This document shows positions 1-7,907 of a stretch of 41,448 bases of DNA, piece after piece. Position 1 is the first letter of the stretch. Each line of letters begins with the position of its first letter. The stretch comes from a virus. Made by a program: the position numbers and the translations under genes. The DNA lies in the IMG/VR virus record IMGVR_UViG_3300045120_000235, positions 1 through 41,448 of that record; one strand, written 5' to 3'. A model generated the notes under the pieces. It was not told the DNA's origin, searched no databases, and saw only the letters and a list, made by a program, of their open reading frames with translations.

Positions 1-8
1 CAAGCTCA

Positions 9-134
9 GCAGACAACAAGGAACCGACCGATGAACCGCTCGCTGATGAAACGACCGACCAACCGGCTTGAGCGTCTTTTCGTCGATAACCGCGCGACGC
101 CGCGCGCCTATCGAATCGAAGCCGCCGCCGGCGC
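9..134. repeat. Terminal direct repeat (left copy), assembly or terminal redundancy
   Basis: These 126 bases are identical to 41323-41448. The repeat runs to the last base of the window, so the sequence is circular or terminally redundant with a unit of about 41,314 bp. The first 8 bases of the window do not match the corresponding bases upstream of the right copy (41315-41322). That suggests a trimmed contig end or a minor sequence variant. A repeat of about this length is typical of a k-mer overlap at the ends of an assembled circle. Confidence 0.95.
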
Positions 135-831
135 CGATGAGGCGACGATTTACCTCTACGACGTGATCGGCTACGACTGGTGGACCGATGGCGGCGTGAC
201 GGCCATGCAGTTCGCCAAGGATCTCGCGGCCATCAAGGCGAGCACGATCCACCTGCGCATCAATTCGCCCGGCGGCGACGTATTCGACGGCCGCGCGATG
301 GTGGCGTCGCTCCAGCAGCATTCGGCGAAGAAGATCGGCCACGTCGACGGCCTGGCCGCGTCGGCCGCGTCTTTCATCCTGATGCACTGCGATGAAATTG
401 AGATCACCGACGGCGCGATGATCATGATCCATAACGGGCAGACGTTCGCGATGGGCGATCGCCATGACCTGGGCAACATGGTCGCGCTGCTCGAGAAGGT
501 CGACGCATCGATCGTCGACGACTACGCCAAGAAGACCAAACTGTCGGCGGCCGAGTTGGCCAACATGATGGACCAGGAGACCTGGTTCACCGCGAAGGAA
601 GCCGTCGACATCGGCTTCGCGGATCGCATCGCGACGCCGGCGAACGCCTCGACGAAAACGAAGGCCTGCGCCACCTGGAATCTTTCGGCCTATGACCGCG
701 CGCCGGCGGCGCCCGATGCAGTGGTCGACGAACCGACGGAACCGGTCACCCCTTCGAACAACAGCGACACGGACAGCGAGCACGCCCATCGCCGGCGCCG
801 GCTTTCTGTAGTCGACAAGCATCCCGCGTAG
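31..831 (+). CDS. Prohead protease, ClpP/S49-like serine protease
   Basis: This 266-residue protein probably matures the procapsid by cleaving the capsid N-terminal delta domain. It has a ClpP-type fold: the oxyanion segment INSPGGDVFDG at about 77-87, the catalytic serine in GLAASAAS (Ser111) and a histidine in MIHNG (His134). A low-complexity Pro/Asp/Ser-rich tail follows residue 225. It lies between portal and capsid, the usual place for this enzyme. Its ATG lies 41 bp inside the end of the portal gene, as seen in the repeated copy at 41345. A second ATG at codon 6 is possible but less likely. Confidence 0.93.
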   Translation: MNRSLMKRPTNRLERLFVDNRATPRAYRIEAAAGADEATIYLYDVIGYDWWTDGGVTAMQFAKDLAAIKASTIHLRINSPGGDVFDGRAMVASLQQHSAKKIGHVDGLAASAASFILMHCDEIEITDGAMIMIHNGQTFAMGDRHDLGNMVALLEKVDASIVDDYAKKTKLSAAELANMMDQETWFTAKEAVDIGFADRIATPANASTKTKACATWNLSAYDRAPAAPDAVVDEPTEPVTPSNNSDTDSEHAHRRRRLSVVDKHPA

Positions 832-855
832 GAATCGCTCCCGCGCGTGTACCCG

Positions 856-877
856 AGCCGCCGAAAGGCGGCTTTTT
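856..877 (+). terminator. Intrinsic terminator between protease and capsid
   Basis: GCCGCC-GAAA-GGCGGC forms a perfect 6-bp stem closed by a GNRA tetraloop and is followed by five T. It sits in the 70-bp gap before the capsid ribosome binding site. Being inside a single-direction operon, it would act as an attenuator or be read through by antitermination. Confidence 0.8.
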
Positions 878-901
878 CATTTCCAACCCAAGGAAAAGAC
901 A

Positions 902-2137
902 ATGAGCACCAAGTCCATCCAGGCCCTGCGGGAGCGCCGCGCCGCTTTGGCGAAAGAGACCCGCAACATCCTCGAGCAGAATCCGGGCGCGACCTGGAAT
1001 GCCGACCACCAGAAAGTCTATGACGCCAACATGGACGAGATCGGCCGGATCGAAGGCGAGATCGATCGCATTCAGAAGGTCATGGATCTCGACGCCGACA
1101 AGGTGATCGCCGATGCGTCCCGCCAGGGCCGCCGCGGTGAGCCGCGCGAGGAAGGCGGTACCGATGAGCGTGGCCTCACCGCCAGCTTCATCCGCGGCGG
1201 TTACGAAGGGCTCAACGCCGACCAGCGCAGTGCCTTCCGCATCGCCAACACCATGTCGACCACCACCGGCTCGGAAGGCGGCTACACCGTGCGCACCGAC
1301 GTCGCCAAGTCGCTGCAGGATGCCCTCAAGCTGTACGGCGGTGTCCGCGCGGTCGCGGATGTCTTCACCACCGACCAGGGCAACGACCTGCAGTACCCGA
1401 ACTCCGACGGCACGGCTGAGACCGGCGAGCTGATCGGCCAGAACACCACCGCAACCGCGGCGGATCTGGTGTTCGGCACCACGCTGTTGAGCGTCTACAA
1501 GTTCAGTTCCAAGGTCGTTGCGGTGCCTTTCGAACTGTTGCAGGACAGTTCGCTCGATATCGAAGCGATCGTGCGCCAGCGCCTGGTCGATCGTCTCGGT
1601 CGCGTGACCAACACGTATTTCACCACCGGCACCGGCACGGCGCAGCCCAAGGGCGTCGTCACCGCGGCGGGCAGCGGCAAGGTCGGCACCACCGGCCAGA
1701 CGCTGACGGTCATCTACGACGACCTGGTCGATCTGCAGCACGCGGTGGATCCGGCCTACCGCAAGCTGGGCTGCGAGTGGATGTTCAACGACAGCTCGCT
1801 CAAGGTCATCCGCAAGATCAAGGACAGCCAGAACCGTCCGATCTTCGTGCCTGGCTATGAAACCGGCGTACCTGGTGGCTCGCCCGACACGCTGTTGGGC
1901 ACGCCGATCAACATCAATCAGGACATCGCGACGATGGCGGCCAACGCGAAGTCGATCTTGTTCGGCTACTTCAAGGCCTACAAGGTCCGCGACGTGATGG
2001 AGTTCACCCTGTTCCGCTTCACCGACTCGGCCTACGCCAAGTTAGGCCAGGTCGGCTTCATGGCCTGGATGCGCAGCGGCGGCACCTTCGTCGACGTCGG
2101 CGCCAGCCTCAAGTATTACCAGAACAGCGCCACCTGA
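902..2137 (+). CDS. Major capsid protein, HK97 fold
   Basis: This 411-residue protein is the icosahedral shell subunit. Residues 1-90 are charged and predicted helical or coiled coil, as in the HK97 delta (scaffold) domain. The rest matches the HK97 capsid pattern, for example TGSEGGYTV near 120, a spine and P-domain region with STTLLSVYKFSSKVVAVP, and FMAWMRSGGTFVDVGA near the C-terminus. AAGGA lies 8 bases before the ATG. The neighbouring protease probably removes the N-terminal domain. Flanking terminator hairpins on both sides suggest its transcript level is set separately. Confidence 0.94.
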   Translation: MSTKSIQALRERRAALAKETRNILEQNPGATWNADHQKVYDANMDEIGRIEGEIDRIQKVMDLDADKVIADASRQGRRGEPREEGGTDERGLTASFIRGGYEGLNADQRSAFRIANTMSTTTGSEGGYTVRTDVAKSLQDALKLYGGVRAVADVFTTDQGNDLQYPNSDGTAETGELIGQNTTATAADLVFGTTLLSVYKFSSKVVAVPFELLQDSSLDIEAIVRQRLVDRLGRVTNTYFTTGTGTAQPKGVVTAAGSGKVGTTGQTLTVIYDDLVDLQHAVDPAYRKLGCEWMFNDSSLKVIRKIKDSQNRPIFVPGYETGVPGGSPDTLLGTPININQDIATMAANAKSILFGYFKAYKVRDVMEFTLFRFTDSAYAKLGQVGFMAWMRSGGTFVDVGASLKYYQNSAT

Positions 2138-2171
2138 GTCCGGCAGATCCGGATCGCAAAACGTACCAACG

Positions 2172-2200
2172 CGCCCGGCTTCGGCCGGGCGTTTCTTTTT
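2172..2200 (+). terminator. Intrinsic terminator after capsid gene
   Basis: CGCCCGGC-TTCG-GCCGGGCG is a perfect 8-bp stem with a UUCG tetraloop, followed by GTTTCTTTTT. It lies between capsid and the next small gene. Confidence 0.85.
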
Positions 2201-2226
2201 CCAAGCCAATCCCAAGGAGTGGTGTT

Positions 2227-2481
2227 ATGTCCGAGTCGAAAGAAGCAAAAGAAGCCCGCGAGAAAGCGGAAGCCGAAGCCGCGGCCGCCAAGGCCGACGC
2301 CGGCAAGAAGGTCAAGGCGCGCGTGCTGGTGGCCACCAACGTCGACGACGAGCTGCATCAGCCCGACAGCGTGGTCCTGGTGTCTCCCGCGTTCGCGAAG
2401 GCCAACGCCCATGCCGTGGACACCGATCCAGCGGCCGTGAAATACGCCGAATCCCTCAAGAAGAAGGGCGGAGAAGGTTGA
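2227..2481 (+). CDS. Small protein after capsid, unknown function
   Basis: This 84-residue protein has a highly charged Ala/Lys/Glu-rich helical N-terminus (about residues 1-28) and a compact remainder containing KARVLVATNVDDELHQPDSVV. AAGGAG lies upstream of the ATG. Genes in this slot of HK97-like phages sometimes encode decoration or head-fibre proteins, but nothing here proves that. I do not recognise the family. Confidence 0.7.
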   Translation: MSESKEAKEAREKAEAEAAAAKADAGKKVKARVLVATNVDDELHQPDSVVLVSPAFAKANAHAVDTDPAAVKYAESLKKKGGEG

Positions 2482-2486
2482 TCGCA

Positions 2487-2506
2487 GGGGCCGGGTTTCC
2501 GGCCCT
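2487..2506 (+). terminator. Weak hairpin after the small head gene
   Basis: GGGGCCGG-GTTT-CCGGCCC can pair, but only TT follows it. It may pause transcription or be an eroded terminator. Confidence 0.3.
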
Positions 2507-2547
2507 TGCCGTGAGCCGTTTCCTCCGATCGCGATCGAGTAACTGAC

Positions 2548-3108
2548 ATGTCCCTGGCCACTCTCGCCGACCTCAAGACTTACCTGGGCATTGGCGTCGG
2601 CATCACCACGCCCGACGCCGAGCTCCAGCGGATGCTGGACATGGCGTCGAAGGTCGTGGAGCAGTACGTCGATCGCTCGCTGGTCTCCGCCGCGCGCATC
2701 GAGCGGCGGAACGGCTACGACACGGACGTGCTGATGCTGCGCGACACGCCGATCACCGCGGTGGCATCGCTGATGATCGACACGCTTCCGGTCACGGCCA
2801 GCGACGGCACCACGCCTGGCTACATTTTCCAGGACAACTCGATCTTCCTGATCGGTGGCCAGGTGTTCACGCGCGGCCGCAAGAACATCTACGTGAGCTA
2901 CACCGGCGGCTATGCCTCCAACGCGATCCCGGCCGATATCGTCCACTCGACGATCGAGATCGCCGCCCAGGCCTACCGCGAGAAGGAATGGATCGGTTTC
3001 CAGAGCAAGACGCTCGCCGGCGAGACGGTCGCTTTCACTCGAGGCTTCCTGCCGGATTCCGCCAAGATCGTGCTCGATCTCTATCGCCGGATGTATCCCT
3101 GTGATTAA
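2548..3108 (+). CDS. Head-tail connector protein, HK97 gp6-like
   Basis: This 186-residue protein opens with MSLATLADLKTYLGI and a predicted all-helical N-terminal half (DAELQRMLDMASKVVEQYVDRSL). That is the hallmark of the phage gp6-like head-tail connector family, which forms a ring under the portal. The C-terminal part has DIVHSTIEIAAQAYREKEW followed by a short tail. It overlaps the next gene by 8 bp. Its position between capsid and neck genes fits. Confidence 0.85.
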   Translation: MSLATLADLKTYLGIGVGITTPDAELQRMLDMASKVVEQYVDRSLVSAARIERRNGYDTDVLMLRDTPITAVASLMIDTLPVTASDGTTPGYIFQDNSIFLIGGQVFTRGRKNIYVSYTGGYASNAIPADIVHSTIEIAAQAYREKEWIGFQSKTLAGETVAFTRGFLPDSAKIVLDLYRRMYPCD

Positions 3109-3601
3109 CGGCGAGATCACTGGCGACAAGAAGGTCTACGCCTTCCTGGGCGATCTGAGCGAGCGCAGCATCGAGCGCGTCGATCGCGAAGTGGGCATGC
3201 AGACGCTGCTCATTTCCAAACTGGCGCAGCGCAAGGCCTCGGGCGGCGTCCTGAAATCGCACTCCGGAGAATTGGCGGCCGCGATCCAGGCCGGCACGTC
3301 GGTCCAGAAACAGCCGACGCGGATCACCGGAATCATCGGCCTCGCCGGCGCCAGCAAGAAGGTTTCGATCTACGGCGCCTCGCAGGAATTCGGCGCCACG
3401 ATCCAGGCGCACGTGCTGCAGGCGAAGGCGGGAAAAACGCTCCGCTTCCAATTGAACGGCAAGTTCACCTTCGCCAAGAAAGTGAACATCCCAGCCGTGC
3501 AGATCCCGGAGCATTCGTTCCTGCGCGCCGCAATGCGCGAGCAGGGTGAGGAAGCGCTTCGCGCGATCGCGTCGGCAGCGCAACCGAGGGGAATCTTTTG
3601 A
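3101..3601 (+). CDS. Neck/tail-completion protein, HK97 gp10-like
   Basis: This 166-residue protein has a GTG start at 3101 inside the end of the connector gene. I prefer that start to longer in-frame extensions because they would overlap most of the preceding gene. It has an N-terminal segment GLSERSIERVD-like (FLGDLSERSIERVDRE), then LLKSHSGELAAAI-like and HSFLRAAMREQ motifs typical of the HK97 gp10 family. These proteins join the filled head to the tail. It is translationally coupled to its neighbours on both sides. Confidence 0.78.
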   Translation: MINGEITGDKKVYAFLGDLSERSIERVDREVGMQTLLISKLAQRKASGGVLKSHSGELAAAIQAGTSVQKQPTRITGIIGLAGASKKVSIYGASQEFGATIQAHVLQAKAGKTLRFQLNGKFTFAKKVNIPAVQIPEHSFLRAAMREQGEEALRAIASAAQPRGIF

Positions 3602-4029
3602 ACCGCGAAGCCATTTACGCCGCGCTATTCACTCAGCTGTCGGCGATCCCTGGTCTCGTCACCACGTCCAGGATCTTGAAGCACTGGACCGACGTGCCGG
3701 GAGATCTGCAGCCGGCGCTCTATCAGGCGCAAGGTCGCGAGATCCCGCTCACGGTGACTGGCCAGCCCACGAAATGGGAATTGCGGCCGACGATCTACGT
3801 GTACGTGCGCACCGACGGACAGACGCCACCGAGCACGGCGATGAATCCGATCCTCGACCAGGTGGTCGCGATCGTCAACAAGCGGAACCCGATCACCAAC
3901 ACGAACAACCTGGGCGGCATCGCTGGCGTCGAGTGGGCCCGGTTGGACGGTGCGATCGAGACCGACGAAGGAACTCTTGGCAACCAGGCCGTGGCCATCG
4001 TGCCCGTCCTCATCCTGGTTACCGACTGA
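3598..4029 (+). CDS. Tail terminator/completion protein
   Basis: This 143-residue protein begins with NREAIYAALFTQLSAIPGL and continues with an alpha/beta pattern (PTIYVYVRTDGQ, ILDQVVAIVNK, VAIVPVLILVTD). The pattern is typical of the small tail-terminator proteins encoded just before the tube gene. The start is TTG at 3598, overlapping the TGA of the previous gene. GAGGGG lies 7 bases upstream and supports this rare start. Function is inferred from position and fold pattern. Confidence 0.7.
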   Translation: MNREAIYAALFTQLSAIPGLVTTSRILKHWTDVPGDLQPALYQAQGREIPLTVTGQPTKWELRPTIYVYVRTDGQTPPSTAMNPILDQVVAIVNKRNPITNTNNLGGIAGVEWARLDGAIETDEGTLGNQAVAIVPVLILVTD

Positions 4030-4056
4030 AACCCGGCGCAATGCCGTGAACCCCGA

Positions 4057-4078
4057 CCCGCCATTTCGGCGGGTTTTT
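4057..4078 (+). terminator. Intrinsic terminator before major tail gene
   Basis: CCCGCC-ATTTC-GGCGGG followed by TTTTT forms a compact terminator in the 68-bp gap before the tube gene. Confidence 0.82.
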
Positions 4079-4097
4079 ACTTTGTAGGAGAGTCAAA

Positions 4098-4886
4098 ATG
4101 CAGAATCTATTCGGGTCGGGTTTCCTGTACGGCGTACCGACCGCCGACGCGACGGGTGCCGCGATCGCCAACCCCACTCCGGTGCAGTTCGGCGTCCTGC
4201 AGGACATCAGCATCGATTTCAGTTTCGACAACAAGCAGCTGCACGGCCAGAACCAGTTCGCCGTCGCTGTCGGTCGCGGCAAGGGCAAGATTTCCTGCAA
4301 AGCGAAAGCCGCCCAGGTCAACGGCGCCCTGTTCAACTCGCTATTCTTCGGCGGCACCAACTCGGCCGGCATTTTGTCGGCCAACAACGACCTCGTGGGT
4401 GTGGCGATCCCGGCCACGCCGTTCACCATCACGCTGTCGACCACCAACACGCTCACCACGCGGCAGATCCCGAACAGCGGTACGTTCTACCGCGACCTCG
4501 GCGTGCGCAATGCGAGCGGCGTGCCGATGACTCGCGTCGCATCGGCTCCGACCACGGGTCAGTACACCGTGTCCAACGTCGGCGTCTATGTGTTCGCCGC
4601 AGCCGATGTCGGCCTGCAGGTCTTCATCAACTACGAGTACACCGCCACCAGCACCGTCGCGCAGAACCAGATCGTGGTCAACCAGGCCATGGGTTACGCG
4701 CCGACGTTCACCACCGTGCTGAACCAGCCCTACGCCGGCAAGACGCTGCACGTGCGGCTGTATCAGTGCATCACATCGAAGCTGTCCATGGCGTCGAAGA
4801 ACGACGAATTCACCATTCCGGAGTTCGATTTCGACGCCTTCCAGGATGCCTCGGGCAACGTTCTTGCCTACGGCTTGAGCGAGTAA
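4098..4886 (+). CDS. Major tail (tube) protein
   Basis: This 262-residue, mostly beta-strand protein is rich in Thr, Asn and Gly. The phrase VLQDISIDFSFDNKQLHGQNQFAVAV is typical of tube subunits. It follows the tail terminator gene and precedes the chaperone pair and the tape measure, the fixed siphophage order. A Shine-Dalgarno (TAGGAGAG) precedes the ATG. The terminator just upstream suggests its own dosage control. Confidence 0.86.
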   Translation: MQNLFGSGFLYGVPTADATGAAIANPTPVQFGVLQDISIDFSFDNKQLHGQNQFAVAVGRGKGKISCKAKAAQVNGALFNSLFFGGTNSAGILSANNDLVGVAIPATPFTITLSTTNTLTTRQIPNSGTFYRDLGVRNASGVPMTRVASAPTTGQYTVSNVGVYVFAAADVGLQVFINYEYTATSTVAQNQIVVNQAMGYAPTFTTVLNQPYAGKTLHVRLYQCITSKLSMASKNDEFTIPEFDFDAFQDASGNVLAYGLSE

Positions 4887-4894
4887 CCGCCACC

Positions 4895-5227
4895 ATGCCA
4901 ATCGTGAAAGTGAAGGGCATCGAAGTGGACTTCGGCGGCACGCCTCGCATCGTGCCGCCGTTGTCCCTGGGTGCGTTGGAACAGCTCCAGGAGGGCTTGT
5001 CCACGTTTACCGGCGATGTCAACGATCCGAAGCAGATCGCTTTGATCGTCGACTGCGCGCACGCGGCGCTGAAACGCAACTATCCCGAGCTCACGCGCGC
5101 GGACGTTGCCGACGGGATCGGGCTGGAAAACATGATGGAAGTCATGGAAGCCGTGATGGACGTCTCCGGCGTCAAGCGTAAGGCCAGGGAGGCAACCCCC
5201 ACGGGGGAAGCGACGCCGGCGGATTGA
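4895..5227 (+). CDS. Tail assembly chaperone (G-like)
   Basis: This 110-residue protein (MPIVKVKGIEVDFGG) lies between tube and tape-measure genes. That is the position of the chaperone that coats the tape measure during tube polymerisation. Its last codons overlap the start of a second reading frame in the -1 frame, as in G/GT systems. The ATG at 4895 follows the tube stop by 8 bp with only a weak ribosome site. Confidence 0.75.
   Translation: MPIVKVKGIEVDFGGTPRIVPPLSLGALEQLQEGLSTFTGDVNDPKQIALIVDCAHAALKRNYPELTRADVADGIGLENMMEVMEAVMDVSGVKRKAREATPTGEATPAD
5196..5209 (+). promoter_or_regulatory. Possible -1 ribosomal frameshift site in G/GT pair
   Basis: A run of five C (5196-5200) and a run of five G (5203-5207, then AA) lie inside the 3' end of the G-like gene. 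The -1 frame is open from 5182 through the T-like frame to 5475, so a slip here would produce a G-T fusion. Neither run is the classical GGGAAAG heptamer, so this is only a candidate. Confidence 0.35.
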
Positions 5228-5475
5228 ACATCGCGGAGGTGATAGCCCACGTCGCCGCTTCGACAGGGTGGACGTGGGACTACATCGCCGAGAACGTCGA
5301 TCTGGTCCGGCTTGCTGCGATGAACGATTACTGGCGCGGGCATCCGCCAGTGCACGCGATGGTCGCCGCGTATTTCGGCATCAAACCAGAAGAAGAAACC
5401 GCGCGTGAAAGTGCCGAACAGGATTTCTCCGCCCTGTTGTCGATGGGCGCGTTCAAAGAAGGGCCGCTGATATGA
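5224..5475 (+). CDS. Tail assembly chaperone second frame (T-like)
   Basis: This 83-residue frame begins NIAEVIAHVAASTGWTWDYI at a TTG that overlaps the stop of the G-like gene, and it overlaps the tape-measure ATG. The size, position and -1 relation to the upstream frame match the T part of a GT fusion. It may be made by frameshifting, by reinitiation at TTG, or both. The similar short proteins in phages and gene transfer agents have a Trp-rich start as here. Confidence 0.65.
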   Translation: MNIAEVIAHVAASTGWTWDYIAENVDLVRLAAMNDYWRGHPPVHAMVAAYFGIKPEEETARESAEQDFSALLSMGAFKEGPLI

Positions 5476-7907
5476 GCATCCAGGTAAAAATCGAAGGCGT
5501 CTACGGCGAATTCATCAGTGCGACGAAGCTGATGGCCGACGTGTTCGGCGGCCTCATGGATGGCATGAAGCAGGGCCTCAAAGAAATGTCCGATGAGGCC
5601 AAGGCGGACATGAAGGGCCACGAATCGGCCACCGAGCAGTTCGCCAACATCCTCAAAAACAACATGAAGGGCGTCACCGGCGCCGTCGAGGGCGTGAAGA
5701 TCGCCTGGGCGCAGCTGGCCGTCATCTTCGAAGCTGGCCACTTCCTCAAGGACGCCGTCCAGGAGACGATCGCCGCGACCGTCGAATCGCAGAAGCTCGG
5801 CCGCGCGCTCGGCGTCAGTGCCACGCAGGCAAGCTATCTCAAGGTCGCCATCGGCGACGTGCACGGCACCACCGACCAGTTCATCAACGTCGCCAAGGGC
5901 CTGGACGCGCAGGTTCGCAAGAACGAAAAGGCGATGAACGATTTCGGGCTGCAAACCCGGGATGCCAGCGGCCATCTGAAAGACCAGCAGACCCTCACCC
6001 TCGACGCACTCGAGGTGCTGCGCGGCTACAAAGAGGGCACCGATCGGAACATCGCCGCCACCCAGCTGTTCGGCAAGGGCGTCAACGTGACCAGCGAAAT
6101 GCTCGCGCTCAACGCCGAGAAGCTGGCCGCCGCCAAGGAAAAGGCCGACGCCTTCGGGCTGGCCACCGGCAAGGACGACGTCGACGCCGCGAACAAGTTC
6201 CGCGACGCGATGAACGATATGCACGACATTTTCGATGCCGTGATGAAGGCCGTGGGATCCGCGTTGTTGCCGGTGTTGAATGACCTGGCGCAGTGGTTCC
6301 TGGAGGATGGCCCGACGGCACTGATGGCGGTCAAGATTGCGATCGACATCGTCATCAGCCTGTTCAAGGGCCTGGCGTTCGCCGCGAAGGCCGCTTGGGA
6401 AGTGCTGCAGCTCGCCTTCACCAACATGAGCCGGATGGCTACCGGCTTCGGCCAGGTGTTCTACGACGTCATGCACGGCGACTTCGCCGGCGCCAAGGAT
6501 GCGGCGTCGTCGATGGTGAGCGATATGTCGACCAACATCGGCGAATCGTTCCAGCGAATCATGGACAAGGCCTCGGCTACCACCGACTCCCTGTCGGACA
6601 TGTGGGGCAAGGTCATCAACCCGGGCAAGACGCCCGACAGCGGCACCGAGAACGGCGGCACCGAAGATGCCGATATCGCCAAGAAGCCAAAGAAACACAG
6701 CGGCGCCGCCGAAGCGCGACGCGAGGCCGCGGAGCAGCGCCGGCTGCTGAAAGAAAAATACGACATGGTGATGGAGTCCTATAAGGGCGAGGAACAAGCC
6801 GCCCGGGACAACCTGACCAAAGTCCTCGAGATCCAGAAAAAGGAGCTCGTCGCCGCGACCGCCATGTATGGCGAGAAGTCCAAGCAGGCGATCGACGCCG
6901 CCAATCGCGTCGCGGAAACCCAGCGAAAGATCGATGAGCAGCAGGCGCAGATGGATCTCCGCCGCGCCGAATCGCATCGCGCCATCATGCGCATGCAGAT
7001 CGACAACGATCAGCGGGATGCCGAAGCCCAGCAGCAGATGGGCGAAATCACCTACGCCAAGTTGATCGAGCTCGAGCGCGGCTACGAGGACCAGCGATAC
7101 CAGCTGGAGCGGCAGTCGCTCGAGGACGAAGCGGCGATGAACATCGATCGCATCGCCGACCACCAGGCCACGCTGCTCAAGCTCGAGGAACTCGACCAGG
7201 CGCACGAAAACCGTCTGAGCGCCATCACTACCCAGGGCGCGCTCGAGCGTAACCAGACGCAGAAACAGGTCGAGGGCGTCATGGCCAGCGGCTTCGCCAA
7301 CGCGATCATGGGGATGGTGAAAGGCACCATGACGTTCAAGCAGGCGATGAAGTCGATGTTCTCGTCGATCCTGCAGGGGCTCGTGCAGATGCTCGTGCAG
7401 TGGGCGGCCAAGATGGCCGCCCACTACATCATGGATCGCATCATGCACAAGGCGAACCTGACCGCGAAGAAAGCGGCGGAGAAGGTTGCCGCGGCATCGT
7501 CGATCGCGACCAACGCCGCGTTGGCGGGATCCGCCGGCACCGCGTCGTTCGCCGGCGCTCCCTGGCCGATCGATATCGGCGCCCCTGCCTTCGGCGCGGC
7601 GATGGCTGCAGCAGCTGGCGCGTTCGGCGTCGGGCTCGCGGCCGAACAGGGCTTCGACGTGCCGGCCGGCATGAACCCGGTCACCCAACTCCACCAGAAA
7701 GAAATGGTGTTGCCGGCGGCGCAGGCGCAAGTCATCCGCGACATGGCAGACAGCGGCGTATCCGGCGCCGGCGGCGACCACTACCACATCCATGGTGCGC
7801 ACGACGCGCAGAGCTTCATGGACTTTTTGCGGCGTAATCCGGGGCAACTGTCGTCCGGCTTCAAATACGCCGTCCGCATGGGCCACCTGGTCGGGGTGAA
7901 GCTGTGA
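5472..7907 (+). CDS. Tape measure protein
   Basis: This 811-residue protein sets tail length. It has a helical N-terminal region and hydrophobic segments around residues 275-310 (IAIDIVISLFKGLAFAAKAAWEVL). A long coiled coil rich in Glu/Gln/Ala spans about 415-595, with KMAAHYIMDRIM near 645 and an Ala/Gly-rich membrane-like stretch near 690-720. It is short for a tape measure, which predicts a tail of roughly 110-120 nm using the usual 1.5 Å per residue rule. The ATG overlaps the stop of the T-like frame (ATGA). Confidence 0.92.
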   Translation: MSIQVKIEGVYGEFISATKLMADVFGGLMDGMKQGLKEMSDEAKADMKGHESATEQFANILKNNMKGVTGAVEGVKIAWAQLAVIFEAGHFLKDAVQETIAATVESQKLGRALGVSATQASYLKVAIGDVHGTTDQFINVAKGLDAQVRKNEKAMNDFGLQTRDASGHLKDQQTLTLDALEVLRGYKEGTDRNIAATQLFGKGVNVTSEMLALNAEKLAAAKEKADAFGLATGKDDVDAANKFRDAMNDMHDIFDAVMKAVGSALLPVLNDLAQWFLEDGPTALMAVKIAIDIVISLFKGLAFAAKAAWEVLQLAFTNMSRMATGFGQVFYDVMHGDFAGAKDAASSMVSDMSTNIGESFQRIMDKASATTDSLSDMWGKVINPGKTPDSGTENGGTEDADIAKKPKKHSGAAEARREAAEQRRLLKEKYDMVMESYKGEEQAARDNLTKVLEIQKKELVAATAMYGEKSKQAIDAANRVAETQRKIDEQQAQMDLRRAESHRAIMRMQIDNDQRDAEAQQQMGEITYAKLIELERGYEDQRYQLERQSLEDEAAMNIDRIADHQATLLKLEELDQAHENRLSAITTQGALERNQTQKQVEGVMASGFANAIMGMVKGTMTFKQAMKSMFSSILQGLVQMLVQWAAKMAAHYIMDRIMHKANLTAKKAAEKVAAASSIATNAALAGSAGTASFAGAPWPIDIGAPAFGAAMAAAAGAFGVGLAAEQGFDVPAGMNPVTQLHQKEMVLPAAQAQVIRDMADSGVSGAGGDHYHIHGAHDAQSFMDFLRRNPGQLSSGFKYAVRMGHLVGVKL

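Noticed and set aside
746-1741. Minus-strand open frame of 331 codons across protease and capsid
   Set aside because: It crosses a strong plus-strand terminator and the capsid start and has no domain. It is a shadow frame.
5328-7886. Very long open frame (about 850 codons) on the minus strand opposite the tape measure gene
   Set aside because: High GC at third positions opens antisense frames. The plus-strand protein has clear tape-measure features and operon overlaps, and the minus frame has His/Arg/Val-rich composition with no domain.
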